64,000 nucleotides of DNA, from positions 6,574,501 through 6,638,500 of the forward strand of contig OX344763.1 of assembly GCA_947034895.1 (NCBI GenBank), read 5' to 3'. Source of the stretch: Rhytidiadelphus loreus. Its lineage: Eukaryota > Streptophyta > Bryopsida > Hypnales > Hylocomiaceae. The notes under the pieces were generated by a model. It was not told the origin of the DNA, did no database searches, and saw only the letters and a program-made list of their open reading frames with translations. The position numbers and the translations under genes are program-made. Positions 34,284 to 46,281 of the stretch are shown here, piece after piece (the stretch's first letter is position 1; each line of letters starts with the position of its first letter).

Positions 34284-37200
34284 ATGGCAGCCTCTCTGTT
34301 GTCCCGGAAGTCGGTCTGTGCGGGCCTCGAGGCACCCCTCGTCGTCGCCAAGAGGCTTCCCGTTGCTTGTACCCACAATGCAGTCTGTTTCCGCAAGTCT
34401 TTCTATGGGGCGCAAGGCGTACAAGGTCTTGGGTTGGGCGGCTTGAAGCCCCTCCCCCGCAGGACGCGAAGCTCTCTCATGGTGCGGAACGTGGCGGCGC
34501 CTTTGACGTTCATTCCAGAGCCGGAAACGCCTCAAATCGTTGAGGAAGAGGCCGAATTCGATGCGTCTAAGAAGCCGCCGTTCACGTTGAGCGACATCCG
34601 GGCCGCGATTCCCAAGCATTGTTGGGAGAAGAATCAATGGAAGTCGCTGAGTTACGTTGCGCGCGATGTGGCTATTGTTTTTAGCTTGGCGGCTGGTGCC
34701 GCGGCTGTCAACAATTGGCTCGTGTGGCCGTTGTACTGGGCGGCGCAGGGCACCATGTTCTGGGCGCTTTTCGTGCTCGGTCACGACTGGTATAGCACCG
34801 GGAAACCACCTTATAGGCTTAGAGTATTGATTTGGGGGTGCATTTTCACAAGAGAGAATTTGGATGGGCAGAGGCTCCCGTAGGAGCTTCTAAAGATGCT
34901 GTTTGTCACACTTTTCGTGCTCTGGGGAGGAGCAGTCGTGAATTAGCCTAGGTAGGAATTGGGAGATGTTAGCGTTTCTTGGCCTTGAGATTCTTCTGGA
35001 AGATTCACTTTCTTGTGAAGAATGCGGGCTGGGTTGAGCTCAAACTACGTCCTTGTGGTGCATATCTGATGTGCACAGACTTGGTCACTCGGTTAAGGAC
35101 GCGTTTTTGGTCACTTTCTACACGTTAAGCGCTGTGGGAGGAGCAGTCGTGAATTAGCGTTGATAGGAATTGGGAGATGTTAGCGTTTCTTGGCCTTAAG
35201 ATTCTTCTGAAATATTCTTTTCCTTGTGAAGAATGCGGGTTAGATTGAGCTCAAACTTGGACCTTGTGGTGCATACCTGATGTATACAGACTTGGTCACT
35301 CGGTTAAGAATGCTTTCCTTGTCCCTTGCTGTACTTTTAGGGCTCTGGGAGTAGTAGTTGTGAATTGGCGTTGATAGGAATTGGGAGGTGGTAGCATTTC
35401 TTTGCTTTTGTGACTTGCCTGGAACATTCTCTCCGTGTGACGAATGCGGGCCGGAGGTTTGACATTGTGGTGGATGTCTGACCTGGAAATTTCTGAGCTT
35501 GATTTATTGTTTTTTGTAGCGGTCACGGTAGCTTCTCCAACAACAAGGCTTTGAACAGCGTGATCGGCCACTTGACTCATTCATCGATTCTGGTCCCATA
35601 CCACGGCTGGTGAGAAATCTTTTCGTCCTCTGTTCCGGATGCTTTCTTTCAGTTTGTGAGGTTCACTTTTCAGTATTGAAGGGTTCTCCTTTTTTCTGAA
35701 ATTTGTGGATTTATGGTCGGTGCAGGCGGATCAGTCACAGGACGCATCACCAGAATCACGGCCACGTGGAGAATGATGAGTCATGGCACCCTGTAAGAAC
35801 CCAAAACCGCAAGTTGTTGTACAATTGAGTTTCCCTGGTTGTGGATGTTGTAGGTAGCAATACCAAGCGGTAGCTGCTTCTGTGTTCTGATGCTGCTTTT
35901 GTGACATCATTTTTCAGCTCACCGAGTCCTCGTACAAGAAGCTGGATTTCTGGGCGAAGATTGGGCGTTTGACAGCTCCTTGGGCGCTTTTTGCCTACCC
36001 CTTCTACTTGGTATGGCTCACTCCAATTACTCTAAAATTACAATGATAAGGTGTCAATTATCTCCTGAATGCCTGAACCGAAAAAGAAAGTCCCTTTTGG
36101 AAGTGAAAGGGATGTTCACACTTGGTGTCAGATTTGCGATTAGCAAAGTGAATCTCGTCCGAAGGCGTACCAAAATTCATTGCTAAGACCCTCGCTAGCA
36201 CCTCTCCGAACACCAAGTACAAACACGACTTCAATAGTCCACTTTCAAAATATGTTTTTTTATTGATGAGAAGTAAATGATATAATATCTTTAGATTTAT
36301 GCACCTTTTTAACTTCCTTGAAGCTTCTTAACTGTTTCAATTCAACTTCTATGGATATGGAAGTGACCAATTTTGGTTATTTGGGAACTTACGGGTTAGT
36401 ATCACACTTACGGAGAGAAAATTTCCAGTCACTCGTGAAACCTCGTGTGCAATTGGCTTGACGTATTCTTGTCATGTTGACAGTGGGCAAGGAGCCCTGG
36501 AAAGAGAGGGTCTCACTTTGACCCCAAGAGCGACTTGTTCGTTCCTTCGGAAGCCAAGGATGTCATCACATCCACGACATGCTGGGCAGTAATGCTTGCG
36601 ACACTCGTTGCATTGACGGTCGCAGTTGGACCATTGTGGATGTTCAAGTTATACGTTGTGCCCTACTGGGTAAGCCTTGATCCCTCTTATCCAATTCGCA
36701 ACTGCATGTCGAAATTCGCTCATGCATCGTTCGGGCCTTTTTCCTAGCTGCCCTTGTTTTGTGCACAGACATTTCAATTTCTGGTAGCTGAGTGTCAGAG
36801 GTTTGTGTCTCAGGTGAACGTCGTATGGCTGGATGCTGTGACATACCTTCACCATCACGGTTACGATAAGAAGGTTCCATGGTACCGTGGTTCGGTATGT
36901 ATCCGACGCAATTGGTGATATTACGAGCTGTTGGTTTCAATTTTTATTTGTATGATTGATCCCGATTTGAGTTCTCTTGGGATCTCGAAAGTAGTTCTCA
37001 TCGGCATTGGTTTTGATAACAGGAATGGAACTACATGCGTGGTGGACTCTCTACGATCGATAGGGACTACGGCTGGATCAACAACATTCATCACGACATT
37101 GGAACCCATGTGGTGCATCACCTATTTCCACAAATTCCTCACTACAACCTGATTGCTGCGGTAAGTGCAGTTTCCTTCCTTGAAAGTTCGACTCATCAGT

Positions 37201-38012
37201 GCCAGAACGTGGCACTGAGGGAATTTGAGGGGGTGGGTGGGTTGGTCATGGGAATTTGAAAGATTACAATTGTTGTAATATTTCAAATTTTCATCATTCC
37301 TCCCTCAGCACTCCTGGATCCCTCAGCACCACATTCTGATAGTGCAAATTGGTAGAATGAATGTCACTTTACATTGCACAGCTTGAAGCAACGAGCTGAG
37401 GATTAGACGAAAATCTTTACCTTGGTCGGTAAAGAAATTATTATTTTTAATTTGTTCTAGCTCATCCTTTTCAATATCAGCTTTACACTAGTCCAATTAA
37501 CAATAATAGAGGTGCCACTTACATGTCTCCTTTATAACATGCTAAAACTATTGAAGTTAACAAGGTTTCAAGCCCCCTCCTTGGGTAGGTTGGACACTTG
37601 ATACGTCGAATGCATCACAAATTGTCAGAAATGCCTCGTAGAGTGTCAGAAGTGTAATGGATTATTTTAAGCATAATTCCTCATCCTTGATCTTTTTATT
37701 TCACTTGATGTTGGTTCACACCCTTAATCTTGTTATTTCTAGTTTATGGATTCGATCTGAAGTAGCGCAGTAATAAATTTTCAACAATCATCACTTTCAA
37801 ATCCATAATTACCTGATACCGAAGCTTCGTGTGCATCTCTTATGCAGACGGAAGCAATCAAGCCAGTGCTAGGAGAGTATTACAGGGATCCCAAGAAGTC
37901 AGGACCCATCCCAATGCATCTCGTAGAGCCTCTCATCACCAGTTTAAAGGAAGATCACTACGTTTCCGACACAGGCGACGTTGTGCATTACCAGACGGAC
38001 CCCAACTTCTGA
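34284..38012 (+). CDS. FAD7: Plastid omega-3 fatty acid desaturase (8 exons)
   Basis: Converts 18:2/16:2 to 18:3/16:3 acyl groups on plastid membrane lipids, using ferredoxin. Exons are 34284-34789, 35520-35609, 35726-35792, 35918-36010, 36484-36669, 36814-36894, 37023-37160 and 37848-38012. All junctions are GT-AG and in frame, giving 441 residues, the usual length for FAD7/FAD8. The first 70 residues are Ser/Arg/Ala-rich with few acids, as in a chloroplast transit peptide. The three di-iron histidine boxes are intact: HDCGH (167-171, split by intron 1), HRTHH (203-207) and HVVHH (370-374). The segment after exon 4 ([20 protein letters not shown]) is the plastid-type form. Hydrophobic segments flank the boxes. 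FAD7 versus FAD8 cannot be decided; the symbol denotes the family. Confidence 0.97.
34919..35490. repeat. 212-bp tandem triplication in desaturase intron 1
   Basis: Units start at about 34919, 35131 and 35342 (periods 212 and 211), each opening GCTSTGGGR and continuing through GAATTGGGAG and GTGAAGAATGCGGG-type sequence. Units one and two are most alike; the third is shorter and more diverged. The array fills nearly all of the 730-bp intron. Confidence 0.9.
37191..37345. mobile_element. Foldback MITE in desaturase intron 7
   Basis: Inverted ends: GTGCCAGAACGTGGCACTGA near 37199 matches, inversely, a segment with GTGGTGCTGAGGGA near 37320. A central near-palindrome of about 33 bp (TTTGAAAGATTACAA, then its inverse) lies around 37256. 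The whole unit of about 155 bp can fold into one long stem. It is non-coding. Confidence 0.6.
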
Positions 38013-38919
38013 ATGTCAGGAAGTGGGTGAGGAGGTCAAGTTTCCCAGAAGAAGGAAAAAGTCTTTTTTTATCTTCGAGGTGTGGATCAGACATGGAAGA
38101 TTGGAATCATGGTACCAATGGGTTCCCAATGTGCAAAAGGGTAAAAATGTTATGCTCGTGTTCTGGCGGAACTAACTGATCAGTTAAGCTCCGATCACTT
38201 CTGTTTGAAGATGCCGACTGACTTGACTGACAGAATTTGTCGGACTTGACAGTCTCGGAAGAGTGGATAGGGTTTAGGCCTCGCATGTCGTCCTCGTTCG
38301 ATTTTTTCAATGAGTGGTATCGGCCAATTGGCGCTCCCATTCTTTGGTTTGATAGGTGAAATATTGATCTATGGAGGGCAAGATCTTGCCATCCATGTAC
38401 TATTTAATCTATACTTTACTAAATTTATCAGTCACAGTGTTTGCTGTATATTTTACGAAGTCAATTGGTATCTGGCTTGGTATCATGATGTTCCGACCTG
38501 TCTCTGCTGCATTAGCGCTTAGCATCATTTAGCAAGTCAAAAGATTCTCACTGCAAATGGCTAGAGACAGAACATTCTGCATTTTGTCAGATTCCGAACC
38601 TTAACTTCTGCTTTTTCTTTGAGCAAATGAAGGAACTTCATTACAGGGATTAGCACCGCAAGACCTGCCTTAACCTTAATTTTGAAAGCTTGGAGCCTAT
38701 GGTCTTTCATCTCGGTCTTAGAGCCTCGGCACTAGGCCTCGGCTCCACATCAGCATCCCATCACAGTAGAAAGTTGTGTTGTTCCTCTTATCACTCCTAC
38801 AATTGCTTGGCAAGGAGGGCAGTTATACACTCACACTAACTTGATTAACTTTGACTATGGTCTCAGAAGGCATGGAGAGGAGAGGTGTGAGAAGAAGGGG
38901 AAGAATTTTAGTGAAGACT
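38013..38919. other. Desaturase 3' flank and intergenic DNA
   Basis: It probably includes the desaturase 3' untranslated region (first few hundred bases). No further gene is recognised. Small frames at 37981-38522 are shadows or chance frames. Confidence 0.5.
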
Positions 38920-39504
38920 TTAACCCTTAAAGTCCCAAGGCCATTTTTCTGCCAAAACCACTCTAAACTACCACTTTTGCTACGTTCACCTATGAAATAA
39001 ATGTTTTAAATATTTTTTAGAATCTAACCATAGGATCTTGTTCTACACTTGTCTAAGATCATGTGATAAAATTTTTGTGATGTTTGACCGTGTAGATTGA
39101 AAGATATTAGCATTAAAGAGGAAGAAAAAAAATTCTTTCAAGAAGTTGCTATGATTGCTCGCAAAACAAGAAACTCCATAACTTTCACATCTCTAATCCA
39201 AATGGAATGAATCAAAGCTTTCCATTTAGAAGAAAATATTATTTACAAGAAAAAAAATATTAAAATTTTTATTTCAATTTTTTGTGGATTCTTTTTGGTG
39301 CCTAGCCTCCCCCCTTTTGAGGTTATTGTGGCATAACTTTTGCTCCTAGGTACTAATTGGAATAAAAATTATATTATTGGAAATCTCATAAGTTTATTTA
39401 TCTTATGAGAAATTTTCAAAAAGTTTCAGTAAAAATTGAGATCATAGGAGCGTACCCAAAATCCATTTTGTCCCTCGTAGGGACAATGGAACTTTAGGGG
39501 TTAA
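38920..39504. mobile_element. TTAA-flanked MITE, copy C
   Basis: The ends are TTAA-CCCTTAAAGTCCC at 38920 and, inversely from 39504, TTAA-CCCCTAAAGTTCC. The interior is 577 bp and aligns with copy B (inverse) and with the right half of copy A (direct). It is non-coding. Confidence 0.8.
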
Positions 39505-40861
39505 GGGGTGGTTGGTGCGGAGCATTGAGTCTTGAGTGCACCACCACATCTCATAAGGGAATAAGTGCCTTGCTACTTCTTGATGTTGTGGTCAAATTGA
39601 GTGCAATTGGTGGTGATGCTCTTAAATTTGTGTTCTCTATTTTGTCATTGTATATTGACATATGGTATTCCCTTGTTTTTAGGGACTTCAAATTGTGCAC
39701 TTGGAATTAAGTATTCTATGGTAGAAATTTCAAATTTTTCTGAACCTCTTCATAGCCTCTACAACTTTTTATAATGTTTTGACATTCTTGCTTTTTAGAC
39801 TCTCTAACTTCCATTGTTTCCATAGGATTCTTTATTCTATAGACTCTCGTATAAATTCTTTTTGGTGTGTGTGGTGTAATTTGATTCATCTATGTTATCT
39901 TTGTGCACTTAAATAATTTCAACAAATTCAATCAATTTAAATTTGAAAACTTATAAAAATTTATAACTTTTTTAGACAAATATTTTGTTTGGACTTTCTC
40001 AAACAATTAGACATTCCCTTTTAAAAATTAATTATGTACAAAAGTGACATGTATATTCATTTTTGTAATAATGAAAAGCCTTTACTTTATAAAAGCTAAA
40101 AGTGCAAATTTTGAACAATGAATGAAATATATTTCATAGAAATAAAAATGGTTTTTTCATCCATTTTGATATTTTAAACATTCTATAGAAAATAAAGGTC
40201 TTCAAAACTTTTCTTTACAAATATTGTGTAGTTCAAAGAGTTCAAAAATATTTTACCTCAAAAACTAACTTTTCCAAGTTCACAAATTGGCAATTAGTTT
40301 CTAGAAAAAAATTTCAATTTTGGATATTAAATTTTGTTGATAAATAGTGGTAAATCCAACCACATGGACGTAATCTATAGGACGTAGTTTACAATTGTTT
40401 TAAAAGCCATCATCAAATCATTCTTTCTAAGATTTATTAATAATAGAAGTTCACATTTCTGGAAATTTGAACTTTAGGATTTAATAAAAGAAATTGTAAT
40501 GTATATAAAATTCAAATGATTTAAGAGTAAATGAGTAATTCTAATGACAATTTGGAAGGTTGAAATTGGTTTAGTTGATTATTTCTTTTCTTTTTTTTAA
40601 TAATGGGATACAAATGTAGATCTTTCTATTGACAAAAATAGGGTATACTTGTGAAGAGTTGTACAAAAATCATTTGGAATTTTGATGCAATTCACAAGAG
40701 TACAAGTAAATGGCATCAAAATTCCATGTCTTTTATCAAATGGCTTTTGCCATGGAGTTTTGAAAACCATTTGATTAATATATGTGGTGTGTGGTTGCAA
40801 AAAAGACTAAACATTTTTGGTAGTGTTTTGCTAAAACTGCAATTTTTGTGCTCTGTACTAT
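39505..40861. other. AT-rich intergenic DNA
   Basis: No supported gene or element terminus recognised. Confidence 0.5.
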
Positions 40862-42262
40862 AAGCACTACAAGCTCAATTGCTAGCATGTGAGCCTAAAA
40901 TCTTGAGCCCATAAGCCTGAAAACCTAAGTTCCTATATTATAGGCACCTTCCATGGTTATAGGATATTTATATTATTGATACCTATAACATAGGTACCTA
41001 TGTTATAAGCACCTTCTATGCTTGGGGGGTGCACTTAGGTCTACTATAACAAACCACGTGCAAACAAGTAGTTTCTAATAAACTATAATTTCAAACTATA
41101 ATTTTGAACATTGTTTAATAATGACTATAGCATTCTATTGCCAAAATTTCCAACTCAAATAAAATATGAAATGATTTCTAGAAGAGGTTGAAAATGAACT
41201 AAAATGGCATGTTTTTCAACTCAAATAATTATAGAGGACACATTTAGATGACCATTGAGTCAATATTCAACTCAAAATGAGCTTTCAATAATGAGTTATT
41301 TTTAGGAATTTTTTTTTCAGTTTTTAGACAATTTTTTCTTATATAATATAGAAGTGTGAAAGTTATTTTTCAATTCTACAGTGTATCTTTTTACTTCAAA
41401 AATTTGTAACTAATTATTATTAATAGATAAAAATATTGATAATTCAAAACATAAACTTTCAAAGTAGGAAAATCTATTCATATTTTTTTAATTTTGTTTT
41501 ATTTAAAATTCAAAAAGTATATAGGGGGTCCAAAGTTTTGTTCGCACGTGGTTTCTAATGGACACTCTAAATGCCCCCCCAGCTTCTATAGTTGTAGGAT
41601 ATTTATATTATAGGTGCTTATATTATAGGCGTCTTTTATGGTTATAGGATATTTATATTATAGGTACCTATGTTATAAGCTCCTTCCATGGTTATAGGAT
41701 ATTTATGGTATAGGTACGTATTTTATAGGCAACTTCAAATATTTATAGAATACCTACTTATATTTAGGCTCAAGGCTTGTAGGATTGCATTTCTAGGCTC
41801 ATATGCTAGCATCATTGGCAATGATGCTAGTATGTGAGCCTAAAAGTGTGAGCCTATGAGCCTCGAGCCTAGGTGTAAGTAGATATTCTAGAACTATTGA
41901 AGGTGTCTATAACATACATTCATATAATATAAGTACTCTATAACCATGGAAGGTGCTTATAACATAGGTACCTATAACATAAACACCTATAATATGAATA
42001 TCTTATAACCACGAAAGGTGCCTATAATATAGGTATATATCTATAATATAATTATGCACCTATAATATAACATCCTAGAACCATAGAAGGTGCTTATAAC
42101 ACATGCACCTATAATATAAATATCCTATAATTATAGAAGGTGTCTCTAATATAGGTACCTATAACATAGGAGCCTAGGCTCTTAGGCTCATGGGCTCAAG
42201 ATCCTAGGCTTACATACTAGCAACCATGGCATCATTGGTACTACGAGTACTATGAAACAGAA
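40862..42262. mobile_element. Nested inverted-repeat element complex
   Basis: The outer arms are inverse copies. The left arm near 40879 reads TTGCTAGCATGTGAGCCTAA, then ATCTTGAGCCCAT. The right arm near 42190 reads inversely TTGCTAGTATGTAAGCCTAG, then ATCTTGAGCCCAT. In the centre, CTAGCATCATTG (41806-41817), one G, and its inverse (41819-41830) form a perfect palindrome, so two elements with the same termini abut. Both halves carry arrays of a 50-72-bp AT-rich unit containing AAGGTGCYTATAAYATAGG (starts near 41900, 41950, 42015, 42087, 42137). No protein is encoded. Confidence 0.75.
41023..41581. mobile_element. MITE inserted in the nested complex
   Basis: It begins TGGGGGGTGCACTTAG at 41023 and ends CTAAATGCCCCCCCA at 41581. 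The inverted ends of about 45 bp both contain ACCACGTGC. GCT flanks both sides (41020-41022 and 41582-41584), a 3-bp target duplication compatible with PIF/Harbinger or CACTA. It interrupts the AT-rich unit array, so it is younger than its host. Confidence 0.65.
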
Positions 42263-44805
42263 CAATCTCAACCGTTGATCTAAAAAATCAACAACTAGTA
42301 GTGTCTATCACTTCTTACAAATACTGAAAAAGTACTATTTGAAGAAAAGATAGTTTGTCACAAAAAATAGATACAACTAGGTAAAAATTAATAATAATTA
42401 GAAAATCATGAACGCACCCTTCCTAAAAATTTTATAAAGATTTGATAGTGATTGCATTTCATCAAAAAATGAAAGTCAAAACCATCTTCAATGGTTGAAA
42501 GTGAGCGTGCAAGGAACCCCTATTTGTACAAATATGGAGGCCATAAAATAATGTATTTTAAGATTTCCTTTGGTAGGCACATGTCTCCCTATTGTGTGAA
42601 TAGACTACAAAAATTTCAGCTCTAGATCATTAATTTTGAATACTCCCCAATACTAAAACCTTCTATACCTGAAAGTGTGACAAATTAGCAAAATTGACTT
42701 ATATTTTTATTTATTTATTTTTAATTTCTAAAAAATAAAAGATATGGTTTCAATCAAGTTAACTCCAAAATGTGACACAAAATAGGACCAATCTTTCTTG
42801 CAATCACCTTAGTCTTTTATATATTAGACAATTGTTTTTTCAAGGCTCATTCTTTTATTCAATGACAACTTTTAGGTTGAAAGTGGTGTAGCTGATTTTT
42901 TCAGTGACTTTTGAGGATTGTGTAGTGACAAATATAGGCTCCCTTTGCAAGTATGGGGTTCATTTGAAGTTGTGAAAGAAATAATGGAATGATGTCGTGA
43001 CCAAAATGACCAAATTTTGAAGTCACATGACTAAAAATGAAGGCTAAAGAGAATTTGGTGTCTTTTCAATTGAGCAAGTTGAAAAGTATTTTGAGGGAAC
43101 CAATAGGAACCTTTGAGGTTTAATTAATTTTAGAAACAAAGGCTAGAAAGTTTTTGAAATTGAATAGAGTTATAGAAATAAGTAGAATATAAGGTTCACT
43201 TTGTAACTGCATAGGGTCCTTTTGAAGGCATGACGAAAATAAGCTTTGATTTCATGACTATTCTCTTGGGGTCGAAATTGACTTAACTATAATGGAACTT
43301 CAAAGCCTAAACATAATTGAGACCCCTTTAGAGTCATGAGACCCCTTTTCAAGTTGCCATGAGTGGAAGATGAGCCGGTTCATTATTCCAAGTTGCCAAT
43401 CAATATTTGAAAAAAATTCTACATTTTAAACAAAATTATTTATGAATAGCCAAAAAGTATCAATGAAAAATCAATTCCCAATAGATATACCTAATGCTTT
43501 TTAGGCTCCAATATCCATGCGAAAATTCCAACCTTTGAGATCTTCTTGACTTAGAAACAAGACATAAAATTTTAGTCTTAGCACAAAGAGTAGTAAAGTC
43601 TTGGTATGTCTTTTCATCTACAATGGATTATAAGAGTTTGAAGACCCATCCATTAAAATAGAATATATATTTTTTAAACCTCAACTAACAATTATAAAAA
43701 AATCAGATTTTCTCTTTGCAAGATCTACAAATCTCAATGAAATCTACAATTAAAAAATCTCACATCACATATTTTAAAAGGTTTGCTCTAGTATACAAGA
43801 AATAAAGTACAAAATCTTCTATTTGAGCCACTTTTTGGTTACTCAACCTACTTTGTACTAGTAGAGTACGTTTCAAAATTAAAGCTTAGAATTGGAGTTA
43901 ATTTTTCTCTTAGGAAGTGATTACATTATTTTAAGTGTTCCACTAATCATCCACATTATAAAATTAGGGCTTAGAATTGCTTAAGGTTTGAAATAAAACA
44001 AAAAAATGAGAGTTTCATAGTAGAAGAATTACATTTATGTCCTATTGATAAATTGACTAATTAAACATAATTACTTTCTAAGGCAAGTAGACCTAATTGT
44101 GACCCTTGCCTAAAATCAACCATTATAGATTCTTGCCTAAAATATGCATGATCAAGAAATGAGATTTTAAAGTCAATTTTAGGTACATTTCATTAGAGAA
44201 AATATGAACCCATTGCAGGGCCGCTCCAAGAGAGCCAAAGGAGGGTTTGATATAAATTTATTTTGTACTTTAGATCAAAATCCGACACTATTCCCCTATT
44301 TCCAGTCACTCTCCATGTTAGAGATTTGCGAGATGCAATTGGAGAACTTTAACTATGTCTTACTAATCTGAATTTTATAATGCGTGTTCATTGTTGAAGC
44401 TGTCAGTGTTGGAAAAATGTGCCAATCAAAACTAAATAGTTTACTTAATTGGTTGAAATTCAAGGAATTTGCTTAGAACTGCCTAGTACTCTAGAATATG
44501 TATTATTGATTCACAGCATTTTGCATGGCCATAATAATAACGCAACTTGTTTAAGTATTTGGGCAGTTTCATACTTCCGTAACAACTATATTAAAAGAAT
44601 CTTGTTGAGTAAACTACTCAGTTTTAAGTGTTTAATATATTCAGTTTTCAAAAGACAGTCAGACTGTTACCCGATGGAATTTGCCGAAAGTCAGACACTC
44701 TAACTACTCACATATGACAAATTTTCTAGGTTTCTAGACTTCAAATAATAGAGTGGATTGTCACTCTATGGTGGCCTAGCCGAGGGCTTCCTTTTTCTCT
44801 AATGA
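42263..44805. other. AT-rich intergenic DNA
   Basis: No gene supported. The plus-strand 84-codon frame at 44449-44703 has no recognisable domain. Confidence 0.5.
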
Positions 44806-45578
44806 TAGGGTGATTGCAAGAAACACTTGTCCTATTTCTTGTCCCTTTGCCCTTAAAAATTGGCTTTTTGCTCATAACTTTTGCATTGTTTGTCCATTTG
44901 GCATGAAATTTGGAATGAAGGTAGATGCTAAAGTTACAAACCTTGAGTGATTTTTAAAAAAATTAAAAATTAGTTTACTATTTTTAACTTGCTTTTGATT
45001 GGGTGTCTACCTTGGCCATTTTAGAGGGTTTTAGTCCTATTTTTGACCCCAAAATGCAAATTTTAAGCCATAAATTGGACATGTTGGAGGTTTACTAACA
45101 CTAAAACGGGCACTAAAAGGTCTGACGATGAGTTTTTATGAAAATAGCATCATGTCGATTGCACACATGGGGTCAAAGTGACCTTCCTTTGTGCAAAAGC
45201 TATGAAGAGGGAAAAATTTTCCTTCATGAATTTTTTGGTGCAATGCGAGCACAGTCTTTTCTAACAAAATGGATTTTTTTATGGAATTTTTTGAATTTTT
45301 TTTGAATTACTAAAAATGAAAATCTTTACAGACCCCTTTTCTGCTATTTTCTGCTCCGAGTGGCTTCTACACTACTTTGTAGTAGTCTGTAGTACTGCAT
45401 AGTACAACATAGTACTAAATCAATGGTGTAGATCTGCAAGGGCCTTCAATCAATGGTGCACATTTGTCGGGGTGCTTCTAAAATATAGTATTAGTAGTAT
45501 TGCTTAGTACTGCCAGTCCTATGGCCAGAAAACGCAGTTTTGAACAAAAAACGTGAAATGTTTCTTGCAACTACCCTA
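44806..45578. mobile_element. Non-autonomous element with TAGGGT termini, possibly hAT-like
   Basis: It starts TAGGGTGATTGCAAGAAAC and its inverse right end reads TAGGGTAGTTGCAAGAAAC. TAATGA flanks it on both sides (44800-44805 and 45579-45584). TAGGG-type ends are common in hAT elements, but the 6-bp duplication is shorter than the usual 8 bp, so the superfamily is uncertain. The interior of about 770 bp has no transposase. Confidence 0.75.
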
Positions 45579-45584
45579 TAATGA

Positions 45585-46281
45585 ACATTTTGAAATTTTA
45601 TAAATGTCTAAAAATACATAGTTACTAAGATGTACCGAAATTGCCAACAAGACCCAACAAAATTAATACAATCTAATATATATGCACACATAAATGTCTT
45701 TAGTCTAGCTACATCTTGAAATTTTTGTTCAACCACATAAGTAAATTGTAGTAAAAGATATTGCAAGTAGAATCACTATTTTTTTGCTTCTTGGAGAATA
45801 TGTAATAAAATTTCAAAAGCAACATGTTGCAGGCTCTTATTATAGACTTAGTAGGAAACAATACATTTGGAACCTTGAAGCAACAGAGAGATGCATGCAT
45901 AGCAGTATTGTGGCACCCCTCAGTAATAAGTAATAACTACTTTGATAATTTTATTCAAATTCTAAAGAGAAGAGACTGACGATTTCACATGTAGATTTTG
46001 GCTTGCTAATATTTAGAGCTTGCTATACTGACAATGACAATTTGAGGTGCCACTACCTTAGTTACCAAGCAAGTTAGCTGCAGCTACGAATCTGTTGTAC
46101 TGTGGTGAGAAATTTCAGTGCGCATTTTGATGGAAAAAGATGCACTCATCGGACTCAAGGTTCGGTTTCACTTCCGAAAGTTTCTGATTCCCAGCAGGAT
46201 GTTCATGGAGAGAATAAGGAGATCTGATCTTCCCCTCCTGATTGTTTGAGATGGCTCACAACTTGAAGAGCCAAACCTAAA
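45585..46281. other. Intergenic DNA
   Basis: No gene supported; may include the 3' flank of the receptor-like kinase remnant. Confidence 0.5.

Noticed and set aside
33982..34446. Overlapping frames in the desaturase leader
   Set aside because: They do not start with a well-placed ATG and compete with the leader and the true exon 1 frame, whose ATG at 34284 precedes a transit peptide.
34170..34784. 204-codon minus-strand frame over desaturase exon 1
   Set aside because: Shadow of a GC-balanced exon; Arg-rich composition and no family.
37981..38522. Short frames after the desaturase stop
   Set aside because: Out of frame with the desaturase or chance frames in the 3' flank, with no domain.
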